This document shows, piece after piece, positions 1-5,971 of a DNA stretch of 22,009 bases; the stretch's first letter is position 1; the number at the start of each line of letters is the position of its first letter. The DNA comes from Gammaproteobacteria bacterium (GTDB taxonomy: Bacteria; Pseudomonadota; Gammaproteobacteria; Acidithiobacillales; Acidithiobacillaceae). The notes under the pieces were generated by a model, which did no database searches, was not told the origin of the DNA, and saw only the letters and a list, made by a program, of their open reading frames with translations. The position numbers and the translations under genes were made by a program. Where the stretch lies: assembly GCA_023381645.1 (NCBI GenBank), contig JAMCRJ010000046.1, positions 1 through 22,009 on the forward strand. Direction: 5' to 3'.

Positions 1-604
1 GCCCCGCCAACCATCGCGGACTTTCCGGCAGGATCATCATCCCCCCAAGCAAGATGAAGCCGGGAATGGCACCAATTGCCAGCATCCATCGCCAACCATC
101 GGTGACACCAGAGAGCATATAATCAACTACATAGGATAGAAAAATACCCACGGTAATATAAAATTGATTGATGGTTACAATGGCACCGCGCCAATGCGCC
201 GCTGTGATTTCTGATAGGTACAGAGGGGTAATCATGGAAGACACCCCAATGGCGGCTCCTACCATAACCCGGCCCAGGAAGAGAACGGGTATGGTCCAAG
301 CCACTGAGGCCAAAATCGCACCTGCTGAGAAGAGAACGGCGGCAACGATCAGTACGGCGCGACGTCCGAAAGCATCTGCAAGTGCTCCGGCAAATGCTGC
401 GCCCACGGCGGCAGCGGCCAGTGCGATTGCAACAAATAGCCCCTTCATGCTTGCATCAAAGTGAAAAACATGATTTAAAAACAAGAGAACACCAGCTACG
501 ACACCTGTGTCGTAGCCAAATAGCAATCCACCGAGCCCAGCGACAATTGCAATCAAAATAAATCGCCAGTCCTTCCTGGGTTGGCGTGTCTCTGTCTCGC
601 GCAT
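1..604 (-). CDS. Sugar-porter family MFS transporter (partial, C-terminus outside window)
   Basis: Reading the minus strand from the ATG at 604 gives 201 residues open to the window edge. This is about the N-terminal 40-45 percent of a typical 450-480 residue sugar porter. It shows the family hallmarks: GYDTGVVAG near residues 30-38 in TM1, the loop 2-3 motif around DAFGRR (77-82), GRVMVGAAIG in TM4 (111-120), YLSEI (129-133) and PESPRWL at 193-199 after TM6. Members (GalP, XylE, AraE, glucose facilitators) move sugars across the inner membrane, usually with protons; the substrate cannot be read here. The chosen start has AGGAG nine bases upstream. An in-frame ATG at 637 would add 11 residues but has only a weak ribosome site. 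Base composition is more AT-rich than the housekeeping genes, which may indicate acquisition. Confidence 0.9.
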   Translation of the reverse strand, partial: MRETETRQPRKDWRFILIAIVAGLGGLLFGYDTGVVAGVLLFLNHVFHFDASMKGLFVAIALAAAAVGAAFAGALADAFGRRAVLIVAAVLFSAGAILASVAWTIPVLFLGRVMVGAAIGVSSMITPLYLSEITAAHWRGAIVTINQFYITVGIFLSYVVDYMLSGVTDGWRWMLAIGAIPGFILLGGMMILPESPRWLAG

Positions 605-915
605 CCGATAAATCTCCTCATGAGAACTTATGGGCATTTTCAATATCTTTTTGTATGATTCCCCGCTAGTTGCAGAGAACGCAATCACGCTTGTGGCCAG
701 GATAATACCACGCAGATTGTTGCATGAACTTTTATTCTAACGTGCAACGCCTAAGTGCAGGTCGATAGCGGTAGAGAAATTCGGAGAGTTCTGGAACAGT
801 CACTTTGAAATACAGGTTGCCGCAAAAAAACAGAGTCGGTATGGAGCACATCCAGGGAAAAATCAACGCAAGTCCTTTTCAGGTTTAGCTGTCTCAACCC
901 GGTTCTTCGTCATTT
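605..915. other. Intergenic region upstream of the sugar porter
   Basis: No gene is supported here. The stretch is AT-rich and must contain the promoter of the minus-strand sugar porter. An imperfect inverted repeat lies at 719-748. An in-frame stop (TAG) just before 890 closes the reading frame of the downstream sulfoquinovose synthase remnant, and no homologous sequence was found upstream of 916. Confidence 0.5.
719..748. repeat. Imperfect inverted repeat, possible operator
   Basis: GTTGCATG at 719-726 mirrors CGTGCAAC at 741-748 (7 of 8 bases pair) around a 14-bp AT-rich centre. It is 115-145 bp upstream of the sugar-porter start, a place where a repressor or activator could bind. No regulator gene is adjacent in this window, so the role is inference only. 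Confidence 0.3.
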
Positions 916-1228
916 CAAGCCCGGGCCTTCATCCACCTCTGCGATGCCGTTCGCTGCATCGAATTGGCCGTCGATCATCCTACGGCACCTGGTGAGCGGG
1001 TCCGGGTTTTCAATCAGACCACCGAGACCCATCGTGTTCGGGATTTGGCGCGATTGATCCATACCCTGACCGACATCCCCGTGGAATTTGTGGATAATCC
1101 CCGCAACGAGCGGGTCGAGAATGAATTGCGGGTGGCAAAACCAGGGCCTGCGGAATCTGGGACTGGAGACCGTCACTCGCTCAGCATTGCCAGAATTAAC
1201 AGCATTTTTAGAATTACTCACCGCACCC
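916..1228 (+). pseudogene. Remnant of UDP-sulfoquinovose synthase-like (SQD1) SDR gene
   Basis: From 916 one frame reads ARAFIHLCDAVRCIELA, then GERVRVFNQTTETHRVRDLA, then NPRNERVENELRVA. This is the C-terminal segment typical of SQD1-like extended SDRs, which make UDP-sulfoquinovose from UDP-glucose and sulfite. At the AAAA run 1137-1140 the homology moves to another frame (NQGLRNLGLETVTRSALPEL) and continues to about 1228; removing one A restores a single frame. The N-terminal two thirds, including the NAD-binding Gly motif and the YxxxK, are absent upstream, so the gene is truncated as well as frameshifted. Even if the homopolymer difference were a sequencing error, the truncation would still make it non-functional. 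Family assignment is from memory of conserved sequence. Confidence 0.75.
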
Positions 1229-1276
1229 AATGCGGGTGTCCAAAGTCGGCTTAGGATCTTGGTCACGCTTCCCGGC

Positions 1277-1762
1277 TCAATGGTCTGCAAGGCCGGCCAG
1301 CGCCTTGGGATGGGCATACCAGCGCAGCATACCGCTCAACGCGTTGTCCTCATCCAGGTCCACCGCCAGCGCCGCTGCGGTCTTGATCGGCAACACGGCA
1401 CCCGTGAGGCGTTCCGCCCAGTTTCCCAGATGGGGCTGATGACCGACCAGGATCAAGGCCTTGGGCTGGGGATCCAAGTCCCGCCAATCGCTGGCGAGAA
1501 CCTCCAGATCGCCCGCCGCTATGGCGTCGTGCTCCCGAATCTTTTTAACCGCAAAGGCATTGGCTAGGATATCGGCGGTCTGGCGAGCACGTGGCAAAGG
1601 GCTGGTCCAGATCACCACCTTCCCTGACACGCAAAGTCGCAATCCTTTCGCCATCCCCTTTACCGTCGAACGTCCTGTAGTGGTCAGTTCCCGCTCAAGA
1701 TCAGATGGCCGCGCCGCCGGGTCTTCCGCCTTGCCATGCCGCACCAACACGAGTTGCATCAC
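1277..1762 (-). CDS. sixA: Phosphohistidine phosphatase SixA
   Basis: A 161-residue member of the histidine phosphatase superfamily, the same size as E. coli SixA. The RHG motif is at residues 8-10 with His9 as the expected phosphate acceptor. SPLPRARQTA at 54-63 supplies the phosphate-binding arginine and VGHQPHLG at 107-114 the second catalytic His108. Family members remove phosphate from phosphohistidine, for example on HPt domains of phosphorelays or on the PTS-Ntr protein NPr. A strong GGAGGAG stands just before tandem ATG codons, so residue 1 (1762) or 2 (1759) may be the true start. It lies downstream of the tRNA-Leu terminator in the same direction and converges on the sulfoquinovose synthase remnant. 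No clear promoter was identified in the 60-bp gap. Confidence 0.9.
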   Translation of the reverse strand: MMQLVLVRHGKAEDPAARPSDLERELTTTGRSTVKGMAKGLRLCVSGKVVIWTSPLPRARQTADILANAFAVKKIREHDAIAAGDLEVLASDWRDLDPQPKALILVGHQPHLGNWAERLTGAVLPIKTAAALAVDLDEDNALSGMLRWYAHPKALAGLADH

Positions 1763-1821
1763 CTACTCCTCCTCCGAACCAAAGCAAACCATGGCGAACG
1801 GAAAACCCGCTAAAAAAGAAA

Positions 1822-1849
1822 AGGCGTTCGTGAACTTCCACGAACGCCT
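1822..1849 (-). terminator. Rho-independent terminator after tRNA-Leu
   Basis: An 11-bp perfect stem (1822-1832 with 1839-1849) and a six-base loop are followed on the minus strand by TTTTCTTTTTT. It lies 15 bases past the tRNA 3' end, so it ends the tRNA-Leu transcript. Confidence 0.9.
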
Positions 1850-1863
1850 ACCAACTTAAATAA

Positions 1864-1950
1864 TGGTACCGAGAGTCGGACTCGAACCGACACGATGTCA
1901 CCACCACCGGATTTTGAGTCCGGCGCGTCTACCAGTTCCGCCATCCCGGC
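1864..1950 (-). tRNA. tRNA-Leu(CAA)
   Basis: The minus strand folds as an 87-nt class II tRNA with a long variable arm. The acceptor stem GCCGGGA pairs with TCTCGGT (two G-U pairs), followed by discriminator A and an encoded CCA. The anticodon stem CCGGA/TCCGG encloses loop CTCAAAA, giving anticodon CAA (reads UUG). The T arm contains GGTTCGAGTCC. It is a single-gene unit with its own promoter and terminator. Confidence 0.96.
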
Positions 1951-1965
1951 AAAATACCAAGCCAT

Positions 1966-1994
1966 ATTGTAAAGCGTCTGGCCGCCCCAGGCAA
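1966..1994 (-). promoter_or_regulatory. Sigma-70 promoter of tRNA-Leu
   Basis: On the minus strand TTGCCT (1989-1994) and TACAAT (1966-1971) are separated by 17 bp. The expected start is about nine bases before the mature tRNA 5' end. Confidence 0.8.
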
Positions 1995-2042
1995 GACGCA
2001 TCGGACTCACCCGGTGCGCGGGAAACCGAGAGGTCGGGCTCC

Positions 2043-2579
2043 TCACCAACCCCATGGGCCCCACGGACCCCACGGACCCCACGGCCCCCAGGGCCCGCCG
2101 TACCAACCACCGTTGATAAACACCGTACGCGTAGCGGGTTCTGGTACCTCCACCGGCCATAAATACACCGTGCTGGCCTGCAGTTGGGGATAGGGATAAT
2201 CATACCCGCCGACCTTTTCCGTTTGCACCCCGGTCACGGTACCAATAAAAGTAAGCTCCCGTCCCGCCGCGTAGAGCACTGGGTCGTAGAACCCGGGCGC
2301 ACAGGCAATAAACCGCCCTTCATCCGATTTTTCCCCACCCTTGTAAGGCCGTCCATCCTGACGCAGTGGCAGCGCCATTACCGTAAAGCACGTCTCCTGA
2401 GCCTTCGGCTGCGCTTTGATGAGTGTTCCGCCCCAACGCACCAGCTTGCCGTTTTCCGCCCCTGTTTGCGCCTGACGCGGCGTAACGGACGGGAACTGCC
2501 CGCTCACCGGCGTTACCGTCGCGCACCCCCCCAGAGCCAGCGCCACGATCATACCTGTCAAGACCTTCGATATGTTCAT
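2043..2579 (-). CDS. Slp-family outer-membrane lipoprotein with C-terminal GPW repeats
   Basis: A 178-residue protein from the ATG at 2579, which is preceded by AGGAGG at good spacing; an upstream ATG at 2603 would add eight residues and damage the signal peptide. Residues 1-18 form a lipoprotein signal (MNISKVLT, a hydrophobic core, then LGG) with Cys19 as the lipidated residue. The middle (VSGQFPSVTP, VRWGGTLI, LTFIGTVTG, YPYPQLQAS, YLWP) matches the Slp fold of starvation-inducible outer-membrane lipoproteins, whose molecular role is poorly defined. The last 20 or so residues are Trp/Gly/Pro-rich, with five GPW units ending in GW. It lies directly downstream of the two-component operon, same strand, but with its own -10 element and a copy of the CCGG-AATATT motif in its promoter. 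Confidence 0.85.
   Translation of the reverse strand: MNISKVLTGMIVALALGGCATVTPVSGQFPSVTPRQAQTGAENGKLVRWGGTLIKAQPKAQETCFTVMALPLRQDGRPYKGGEKSDEGRFIACAPGFYDPVLYAAGRELTFIGTVTGVQTEKVGGYDYPYPQLQASTVYLWPVEVPEPATRTVFINGGWYGGPWGPWGPWGPWGPWGW
2052..2096 (-). repeat. Five tandem 9-bp units encoding GPW
   Basis: The codons for Gly-Pro-Trp recur five times in register, with only synonymous differences in the Gly and Pro codons. Such a tract could gain or lose whole codon triplets by slippage without changing frame. Confidence 0.9.
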
Positions 2580-2623
2580 TTCACCCTCCTGCAGCATCGC
2601 CATCGTTGACCGGTAAGCACCTC

Positions 2624-2650
2624 AGTATAGACCATCTTTCCGGGAATATT
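2624..2650 (-). promoter_or_regulatory. Promoter and motif copy upstream of the Slp lipoprotein gene
   Basis: On the minus strand a TATACT -10 lies at 2624-2629. No good -35 exists; in its place, 6-21 bp upstream of the -10, is a motif (plus strand CTTTCCGGGAATATT, 2636-2650). That motif is 14 of 15 identical to the one at 4736-4750. This arrangement suggests activator-dependent transcription, plausibly by the adjacent OmpR-type regulator (inference). Confidence 0.55.
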
Positions 2651-2695
2651 ACTGCGTAAAACCAAGCGCCTGCAGGATGCCCCCAACCGGAACGG

Positions 2696-3991
2696 TCATG
2701 CGGTCCAGGACAATTCCGCGCAGAGCCCACCGCCGACGGCGTTGAAGAGGCGCAGGCGCATTCCCTGCGCCTCTGCGAGCTGACGGGCGATGGCGAGACC
2801 CAGGCCACTGCCCTCCCCATGTCCCCGGGCATCATCCAGGCGGATAAAAGGCTCAAAAACGGTCTCTAGATCCGCCTCCGGAACCCCTGGCCCCTCATCG
2901 CAAAGGCGCAACTGGGTGCGTCCCTGAGTTTTCTGGAACTCCGCCCTCACCCTCCCGCCGCCGTAACGCAGCGCATTGTCCAGCAAGTTGGACAGCAAGC
3001 GGCGCAGTGCCTCCCGATCCCCCCGGAAGGGATAACGGCGCGGCAAAGTCGCCTGCCAGTGGCCACCCTCCCTTTCAAAATCCGCTCCCACCTCGGCCAG
3101 CAGCACCATCAGATCAAAATCCGCGACCTTCGCCGACATACCGCGCCCCAACGCCAGCGATTGGGCCAGTAGTGCATCCATTCGCTCGATATCCTGCAGC
3201 ATACCTTCCCGCAGGTGCTGCGGGGTGTTGTCCGGCAGCAACTCCCAGGCCATGCGCAGACGCGCCAGCGGCGAACGCAGATCATGGGAGATTCCGGTCA
3301 GCAGCAACGACTGATGGTTGATCATCGCCTGCAAACGGGTTCGCAGGTTGGCGAAGATGTTGAGGATGTTCTGGAACTCATAAGCACCGCCATGGGGCAG
3401 ACTCGGCAGAGGGGCCTTCAGCGATCCGCGCAAGGCTTCCGAAATCACCTCCAAAGGCCGCAAGACCCGGCGTACCAGAATCATGGTCAGTACCAACAGC
3501 GCCAACGTGGAAAAAACAATCACAAAAATCATGGCGACGGGGAGGGAGGAAACAAGGCGTCGACGATCAAAATATACCCAGATATTGTGTCCACCGATGG
3601 GAACGGGTACCCAGAAGGTATGGGTACTTCCTCCCAGTACATAGACCGCAGCAGGTGCACCCAGGCGGCGGGAGAGTGCCCGGCTCAGCAGCCAGCTATA
3701 GATGTGACCATGGGTATGGGATACCGAACGATCCAGATGTTTGGCAATCTCCATTCCGTTGTCTGCCCGCAAACTGGTTAAGAAAGCAGGACGATCTTCG
3801 GGTGACAGTTCTGTATAGGTTTTCGCGCTGATCACAATCAATCCGGCGAGATCTTCCGCTGAACGTTCAGCCAAGGGATACAGCACCGTGGCAACGACAA
3901 TCAACAGCGTCAGAATCTGCAGAACGACGATACCCAGCCCCAGGGTCCACGCCGTCTGGGAAAACAATCTGCGCCCACCCTGCGAACTCAT
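2696..3991 (-). CDS. Two-component sensor histidine kinase (EnvZ/RstB-like)
   Basis: A 431-residue membrane kinase. TM1 spans about residues 15-38 and TM2 about 152-173, enclosing a periplasmic sensor region of roughly 110 residues rich in His around 90-96 (SHTHGH). A HAMP linker follows, with RRVLRPLEVI at 174-183. The dimerisation H-box GISHDLRSP places the phosphorylated His at 236. The ATPase domain shows the N box NLLDNALRYG (335-344), G1 DEGPGV (365-370), an F-box-like EPF around 380-382 and G2 GEGSGLGLAI (392-401). All catalytic motifs are intact. The ATG overlaps the stop of the response regulator gene by four bases (ATGA), so the two are translationally coupled. The signal is unknown; the periplasmic histidines could sense pH or metal, which is speculation. 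Confidence 0.95.
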   Translation of the reverse strand: MSSQGGRRLFSQTAWTLGLGIVVLQILTLLIVVATVLYPLAERSAEDLAGLIVISAKTYTELSPEDRPAFLTSLRADNGMEIAKHLDRSVSHTHGHIYSWLLSRALSRRLGAPAAVYVLGGSTHTFWVPVPIGGHNIWVYFDRRRLVSSLPVAMIFVIVFSTLALLVLTMILVRRVLRPLEVISEALRGSLKAPLPSLPHGGAYEFQNILNIFANLRTRLQAMINHQSLLLTGISHDLRSPLARLRMAWELLPDNTPQHLREGMLQDIERMDALLAQSLALGRGMSAKVADFDLMVLLAEVGADFEREGGHWQATLPRRYPFRGDREALRRLLSNLLDNALRYGGGRVRAEFQKTQGRTQLRLCDEGPGVPEADLETVFEPFIRLDDARGHGEGSGLGLAIARQLAEAQGMRLRLFNAVGGGLCAELSWTA

Positions 3992-4668
3992 GAGGACGGC
4001 GTGAAGCGGTATCCGGCGCCACGCTCGGTTTGCAAAAAGCGGGGTTGCCGGGGATTTTCTTCAATCACCTTGCGCAGGCGCGTCACCCGCACGTCAATAC
4101 TGCGATCAAAACGGCCATCTTCCTCTCCGCCCAGCAATTGCAGCAACAAATCGCGGCTGAGTATCCGGCGTGGTCGCTGTGCAAAGACCAGGAGCAGGTC
4201 CATCTCTGCAGGATTCACATCGACCTCGGCATCACCCCGATAGAGTCGCCTCTCCGCCACATGCAGACAGAAATCGCCAAAGCTGAGTTTGTCGCTGCCC
4301 TCGTCTTTCCCGCTGCGGCGTAGCAGCACCCGCAGCCGCGCCAGCAACTCCCGCGCATTGAATGGCTTGGCCAGATAGTCATCCACGCCGCTTTCCAGCC
4401 CGAGAATACGCTCGTCCTCCTCACCACGGGCGGACAGCATCAGAATGGGAGGCCCCGCCTTACTGCGCAGGTCTTTGGCGAGGCTGATGCCGTCCTGCCC
4501 CGGCAGCATCCAGTCCAGCACGATGACATCCACCGGCCCCGCCGCCAGTTGTTGGCGCATCTGCTGCCCATTGGCGGCGAGCAGTACGGCGAGGCCCTGG
4601 GCCTGAAGAAACTCCCGCAGCATCTCTGCAAGCCGCCGATCATCATCCACTATCAAAACGACTGCCAT
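3988..4668 (-). CDS. OmpR-family response regulator
   Basis: A 226-residue regulator of normal length for the OmpR/PhoB class. The receiver domain has the acidic cluster DDD at 8-10, phospho-acceptor Asp52 in VLDWMLPGQDG, Ser79 in the SAR switch and Lys101 in KPF. The C-terminal winged helix (about 130-226) includes PAEMDLLLVF, SRDLLLQLL, the recognition helix RSIDVRVTRLRKVIE and the wing ending RGAGYRF. It is first in an operon with the histidine kinase. Its upstream region holds the motif CTTTCCGGAAATATT at 4736-4750, shared with the lipoprotein promoter, which is what autoregulation would predict. The WMLPGQDG region resembles OmpR itself, but the target genes cannot be read from sequence. 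Confidence 0.95.
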   Translation of the reverse strand: MAVVLIVDDDRRLAEMLREFLQAQGLAVLLAANGQQMRQQLAAGPVDVIVLDWMLPGQDGISLAKDLRSKAGPPILMLSARGEEDERILGLESGVDDYLAKPFNARELLARLRVLLRRSGKDEGSDKLSFGDFCLHVAERRLYRGDAEVDVNPAEMDLLLVFAQRPRRILSRDLLLQLLGGEEDGRFDRSIDVRVTRLRKVIEENPRQPRFLQTERGAGYRFTPSS

Positions 4669-4735
4669 CCCGGCCTCACAATATCCTGAAAACGGGTACC
4701 GTCCTGCATCAGGATACCAAGCCAGCAGGACGACG

Positions 4736-4750
4736 CTTTCCGGAAATATT
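4736..4750. promoter_or_regulatory. Repeated CCGG-AATATT motif, copy 2 (between regulator gene and sRNA 1)
   Basis: CTTTCCGGAAATATT differs by one base from the copy in the lipoprotein promoter (2636-2650). It lies 68-82 bp upstream of the response regulator start. It also lies 16-31 bp upstream of the probable -10 (TACACT, 4767-4772) of the first sRNA, where a -35 would be. The quasi-palindrome AATATTTCCGGAAA could serve both directions. Confidence 0.5.
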
Positions 4751-4877
4751 CTCGAAATATGGTGGATACACTATACACCACAGGCAGCATCGGTATCCAA
4801 ACCAAAAGATTGAGCGGAGCGAATAAGTCGGGCAGTCCAAGCCATCTCAGATGTCGGACAGATGGGCTGCGATACGA

Positions 4878-4931
4878 GTTTTGTAGCGGTTGTTTTGCGG
4901 CTATTAGACGGACCTTTGGTCCGTCTTTTTT
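4878..4931 (+). repeat. 54-bp perfect direct repeat, copy 1
   Basis: Identical to 5134-5187, offset by 256 bp. It consists of about 27 bases of GU-rich sequence followed by an intrinsic terminator. Confidence 0.95.
4906..4931 (+). terminator. Rho-independent terminator of sRNA 1
   Basis: AGACGGACC pairs perfectly with GGTCCGTCT across a TTT loop and is followed by a T tract, a textbook terminator. Confidence 0.95.
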
Positions 4932-4989
4932 ATTCCTGGACCTAAAACGGCAGGTGGATCCGGCACCATTCTGCCCAGAAAATCATTTT

Positions 4990-5003
4990 CTACCGGAAAT
5001 ATT
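4990..5003. promoter_or_regulatory. Repeated CCGG-AATATT motif, copy 3 (upstream of sRNA 2)
   Basis: CTACCGGAAATATT shares the 12-base core CCGGAAATATTC with copy 2, counting the following C. It lies 253 bp from copy 2, about the same offset as the terminator repeats. It sits 18-31 bp before a possible -10 (TAGTCT, 5022-5027), again in the -35 position. Confidence 0.45.
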
Positions 5004-5133
5004 CCAGAAACAAAGGGTCCGTAGTCTACATTCCATGGCGCGGGGCCAAGGCCCAACCCATTCTAAGATGGGGGATCGCCCGACAGGATTTAGCGCACTG
5101 ACGACCAAGGGCCGCAGTGCTTAGTTTGAAATG

Positions 5134-5187
5134 GTTTTGTAGCGGTTGTTTTGCGGCTATTAGACGGACCTTTGGTCCGTCTTTTTT
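5134..5187 (+). repeat. 54-bp perfect direct repeat, copy 2
   Basis: Second copy of 4878-4931 with no mismatch or gap; the sequences diverge immediately outside except for one extra T in the tract here. Confidence 0.95.
5162..5187 (+). terminator. Rho-independent terminator of sRNA 2
   Basis: Same nine-base stem, TTT loop and T tract as the terminator at 4906-4931. It isolates orn from upstream transcription. Confidence 0.95.
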
Positions 5188-5203
5188 TATGTCCCGAAAG
5201 CGA

Positions 5204-5212
5204 TGGTATACT
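5204..5212 (+). promoter_or_regulatory. Extended -10 promoter of orn
   Basis: TGG followed by TATACT (5207-5212) is an extended -10 element; no good -35 is visible because the terminator T tract occupies that place. The start codon of orn follows 28 bases later. Confidence 0.6.
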
Positions 5213-5240
5213 AGGCCCGTTCGCTCATCAAGGATGTCGC

Positions 5241-5825
5241 ATGGACCCCAAAGCACACCGCCTCATCTGGATCGATCTGGAGATGACAGGTCTGCATCCG
5301 GGACAGGATCAGATTCTGGAAATCGCCACGCTGGTCACGGACGATAGTCTGCGGATTCTCTGCGAAGGCCCGGTACTGGCCGTCCATCAACCCGAATTCG
5401 TGCTCGCGGCGCTGGATGACTGGAACCAGCGTACCCACAGCACTTCGGGCCTCCTGCAGCGGGTCCGCGACAGCCGCCTGGATATGGCCGCCGCAGAAAC
5501 CCAAACTCTGGACTTCCTGCACCAGCATGTTACGACCGGCACATCACCGATTTGCGGCAACAGCGTATGTCAGGATCGCCGATTTTTAGCCCGCCTGATG
5601 CCGCGGCTGGAACGTTTTTTTCACTATCGGATGATCGATGTGAGCACCGTCAAGGAACTCGCCACCCGCTGGTATCCGCACCTACCCAAATTTTCCAAGG
5701 CCGAGCGCCACGAAGCGCTGGCCGATATTCGCGAATCTGTTGCCGAACTCGCTTATTATCGCGAACGACTTTTCCCGCAGACACCTTTTCCAGGCTCGGG
5801 GGCTGGAAACTCCGCAACTGAATAG
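5241..5825 (+). CDS. orn: Oligoribonuclease
   Basis: A 194-residue DEDDh exonuclease that degrades di- to pentanucleotides, including pGpG from c-di-GMP turnover, to mononucleotides in the cytoplasm. Exo I motif WIDLEMTGL places Asp12 and Glu14. Exo II contains [13 protein letters not shown] with Asp112. Exo [14 protein letters not shown] provides His157 and Asp162. The start at 5241 has AAGGA upstream; an in-frame upstream ATG at 5151 would lie inside the sRNA terminator and add 30 unrelated residues. The protein is about 13 residues longer than E. coli Orn through a Pro/Gly-rich tail. The frame is intact and the family assignment is secure. Confidence 0.97.
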   Translation: MDPKAHRLIWIDLEMTGLHPGQDQILEIATLVTDDSLRILCEGPVLAVHQPEFVLAALDDWNQRTHSTSGLLQRVRDSRLDMAAAETQTLDFLHQHVTTGTSPICGNSVCQDRRFLARLMPRLERFFHYRMIDVSTVKELATRWYPHLPKFSKAERHEALADIRESVAELAYYRERLFPQTPFPGSGAGNSATE

Positions 5826-5893
5826 GCGCCGATAGTTGGCTCGCCTACCACCGCGGCTTCTTTGCCGACACGGTGCGGATGCAACCACACCAG

Positions 5894-5902
5894 TGTTAAG
5901 AT
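5894..5902 (+). promoter_or_regulatory. Possible extended -10 upstream of the LLM-SDR-diiron operon
   Basis: TGT followed by TAAGAT (5897-5902), 70 bp before the GTG start. The match is only moderate and no -35 is evident. The upstream inverted repeat TAGGCG/CGCCTA (5823-5828, 5842-5847), which includes the orn stop, might act as a weak terminator. Confidence 0.35.
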
Positions 5903-5971
5903 GGCCGCTTGCAGCCGGTCGGCAACCTGGCGCGGGGTGGATGCGGCATTTATTTTGGAGGCTCCAACGCG

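Larger units (their letters stand above)
4779..4931 (+). ncRNA. Probable small RNA 1 of a tandem pair
   Basis: No credible coding sequence covers this stretch. The start is inferred from a TACACT -10 at 4767-4772 and the end is the intrinsic terminator at 4906-4931, giving about 153 nt. An internal hairpin pairs AGCCATCT (4840-4847) with AGATGGGCT (4860-4868) with one bulged G. The last 54 nt are identical to the end of the neighbouring unit, while the 5' two thirds differ. Shared promoter motif, equal length and identical 3' end indicate duplicated RNA genes. I do not recognise a known RNA family. Function is unknown; an mRNA-pairing role for the conserved TTGTAGCGGTTGTTTTGCGG segment is inference. 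Confidence 0.6.
5034..5187 (+). ncRNA. Probable small RNA 2 of a tandem pair
   Basis: About 154 nt from the inferred start to the terminator, almost exactly the length of sRNA 1. It is predicted to be highly structured: GGGCC/GGCCC with an AA loop near 5043-5053, CCCAT (5057-5061) with ATGGG (5068-5072), and GCACTG (5095-5100) with CAGTGC (5115-5120). The 54-nt repeat and the terminator follow. Its 5' sequence is not recognisably similar to that of sRNA 1, so the pair shares regulation and 3' module but differs in the 5' module. It ends 19 bases before the orn -10 element. Confidence 0.6.

Noticed and set aside
1088..1567. 159-codon plus-strand frame across the sulfoquinovose synthase remnant and sixA
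   Set aside because: Only its first part is the shifted tail of the remnant; from about 1277 it is antisense to sixA.
4759..5124. 121-codon plus-strand frame, plus a 76-codon frame at 5117-5347 sharing the peptide [16 protein letters not shown]
   Set aside because: The shared peptide is only the translation of the 54-bp repeat with its terminator hairpin; no ribosome site precedes either start and the rest is not protein-like.
4878..5187. Short CRISPR-like or transposon-end interpretation of the 54-bp direct repeats
   Set aside because: Only two copies with a 202-bp interval, a terminator inside each, no cas genes, no transposase and no target duplication.
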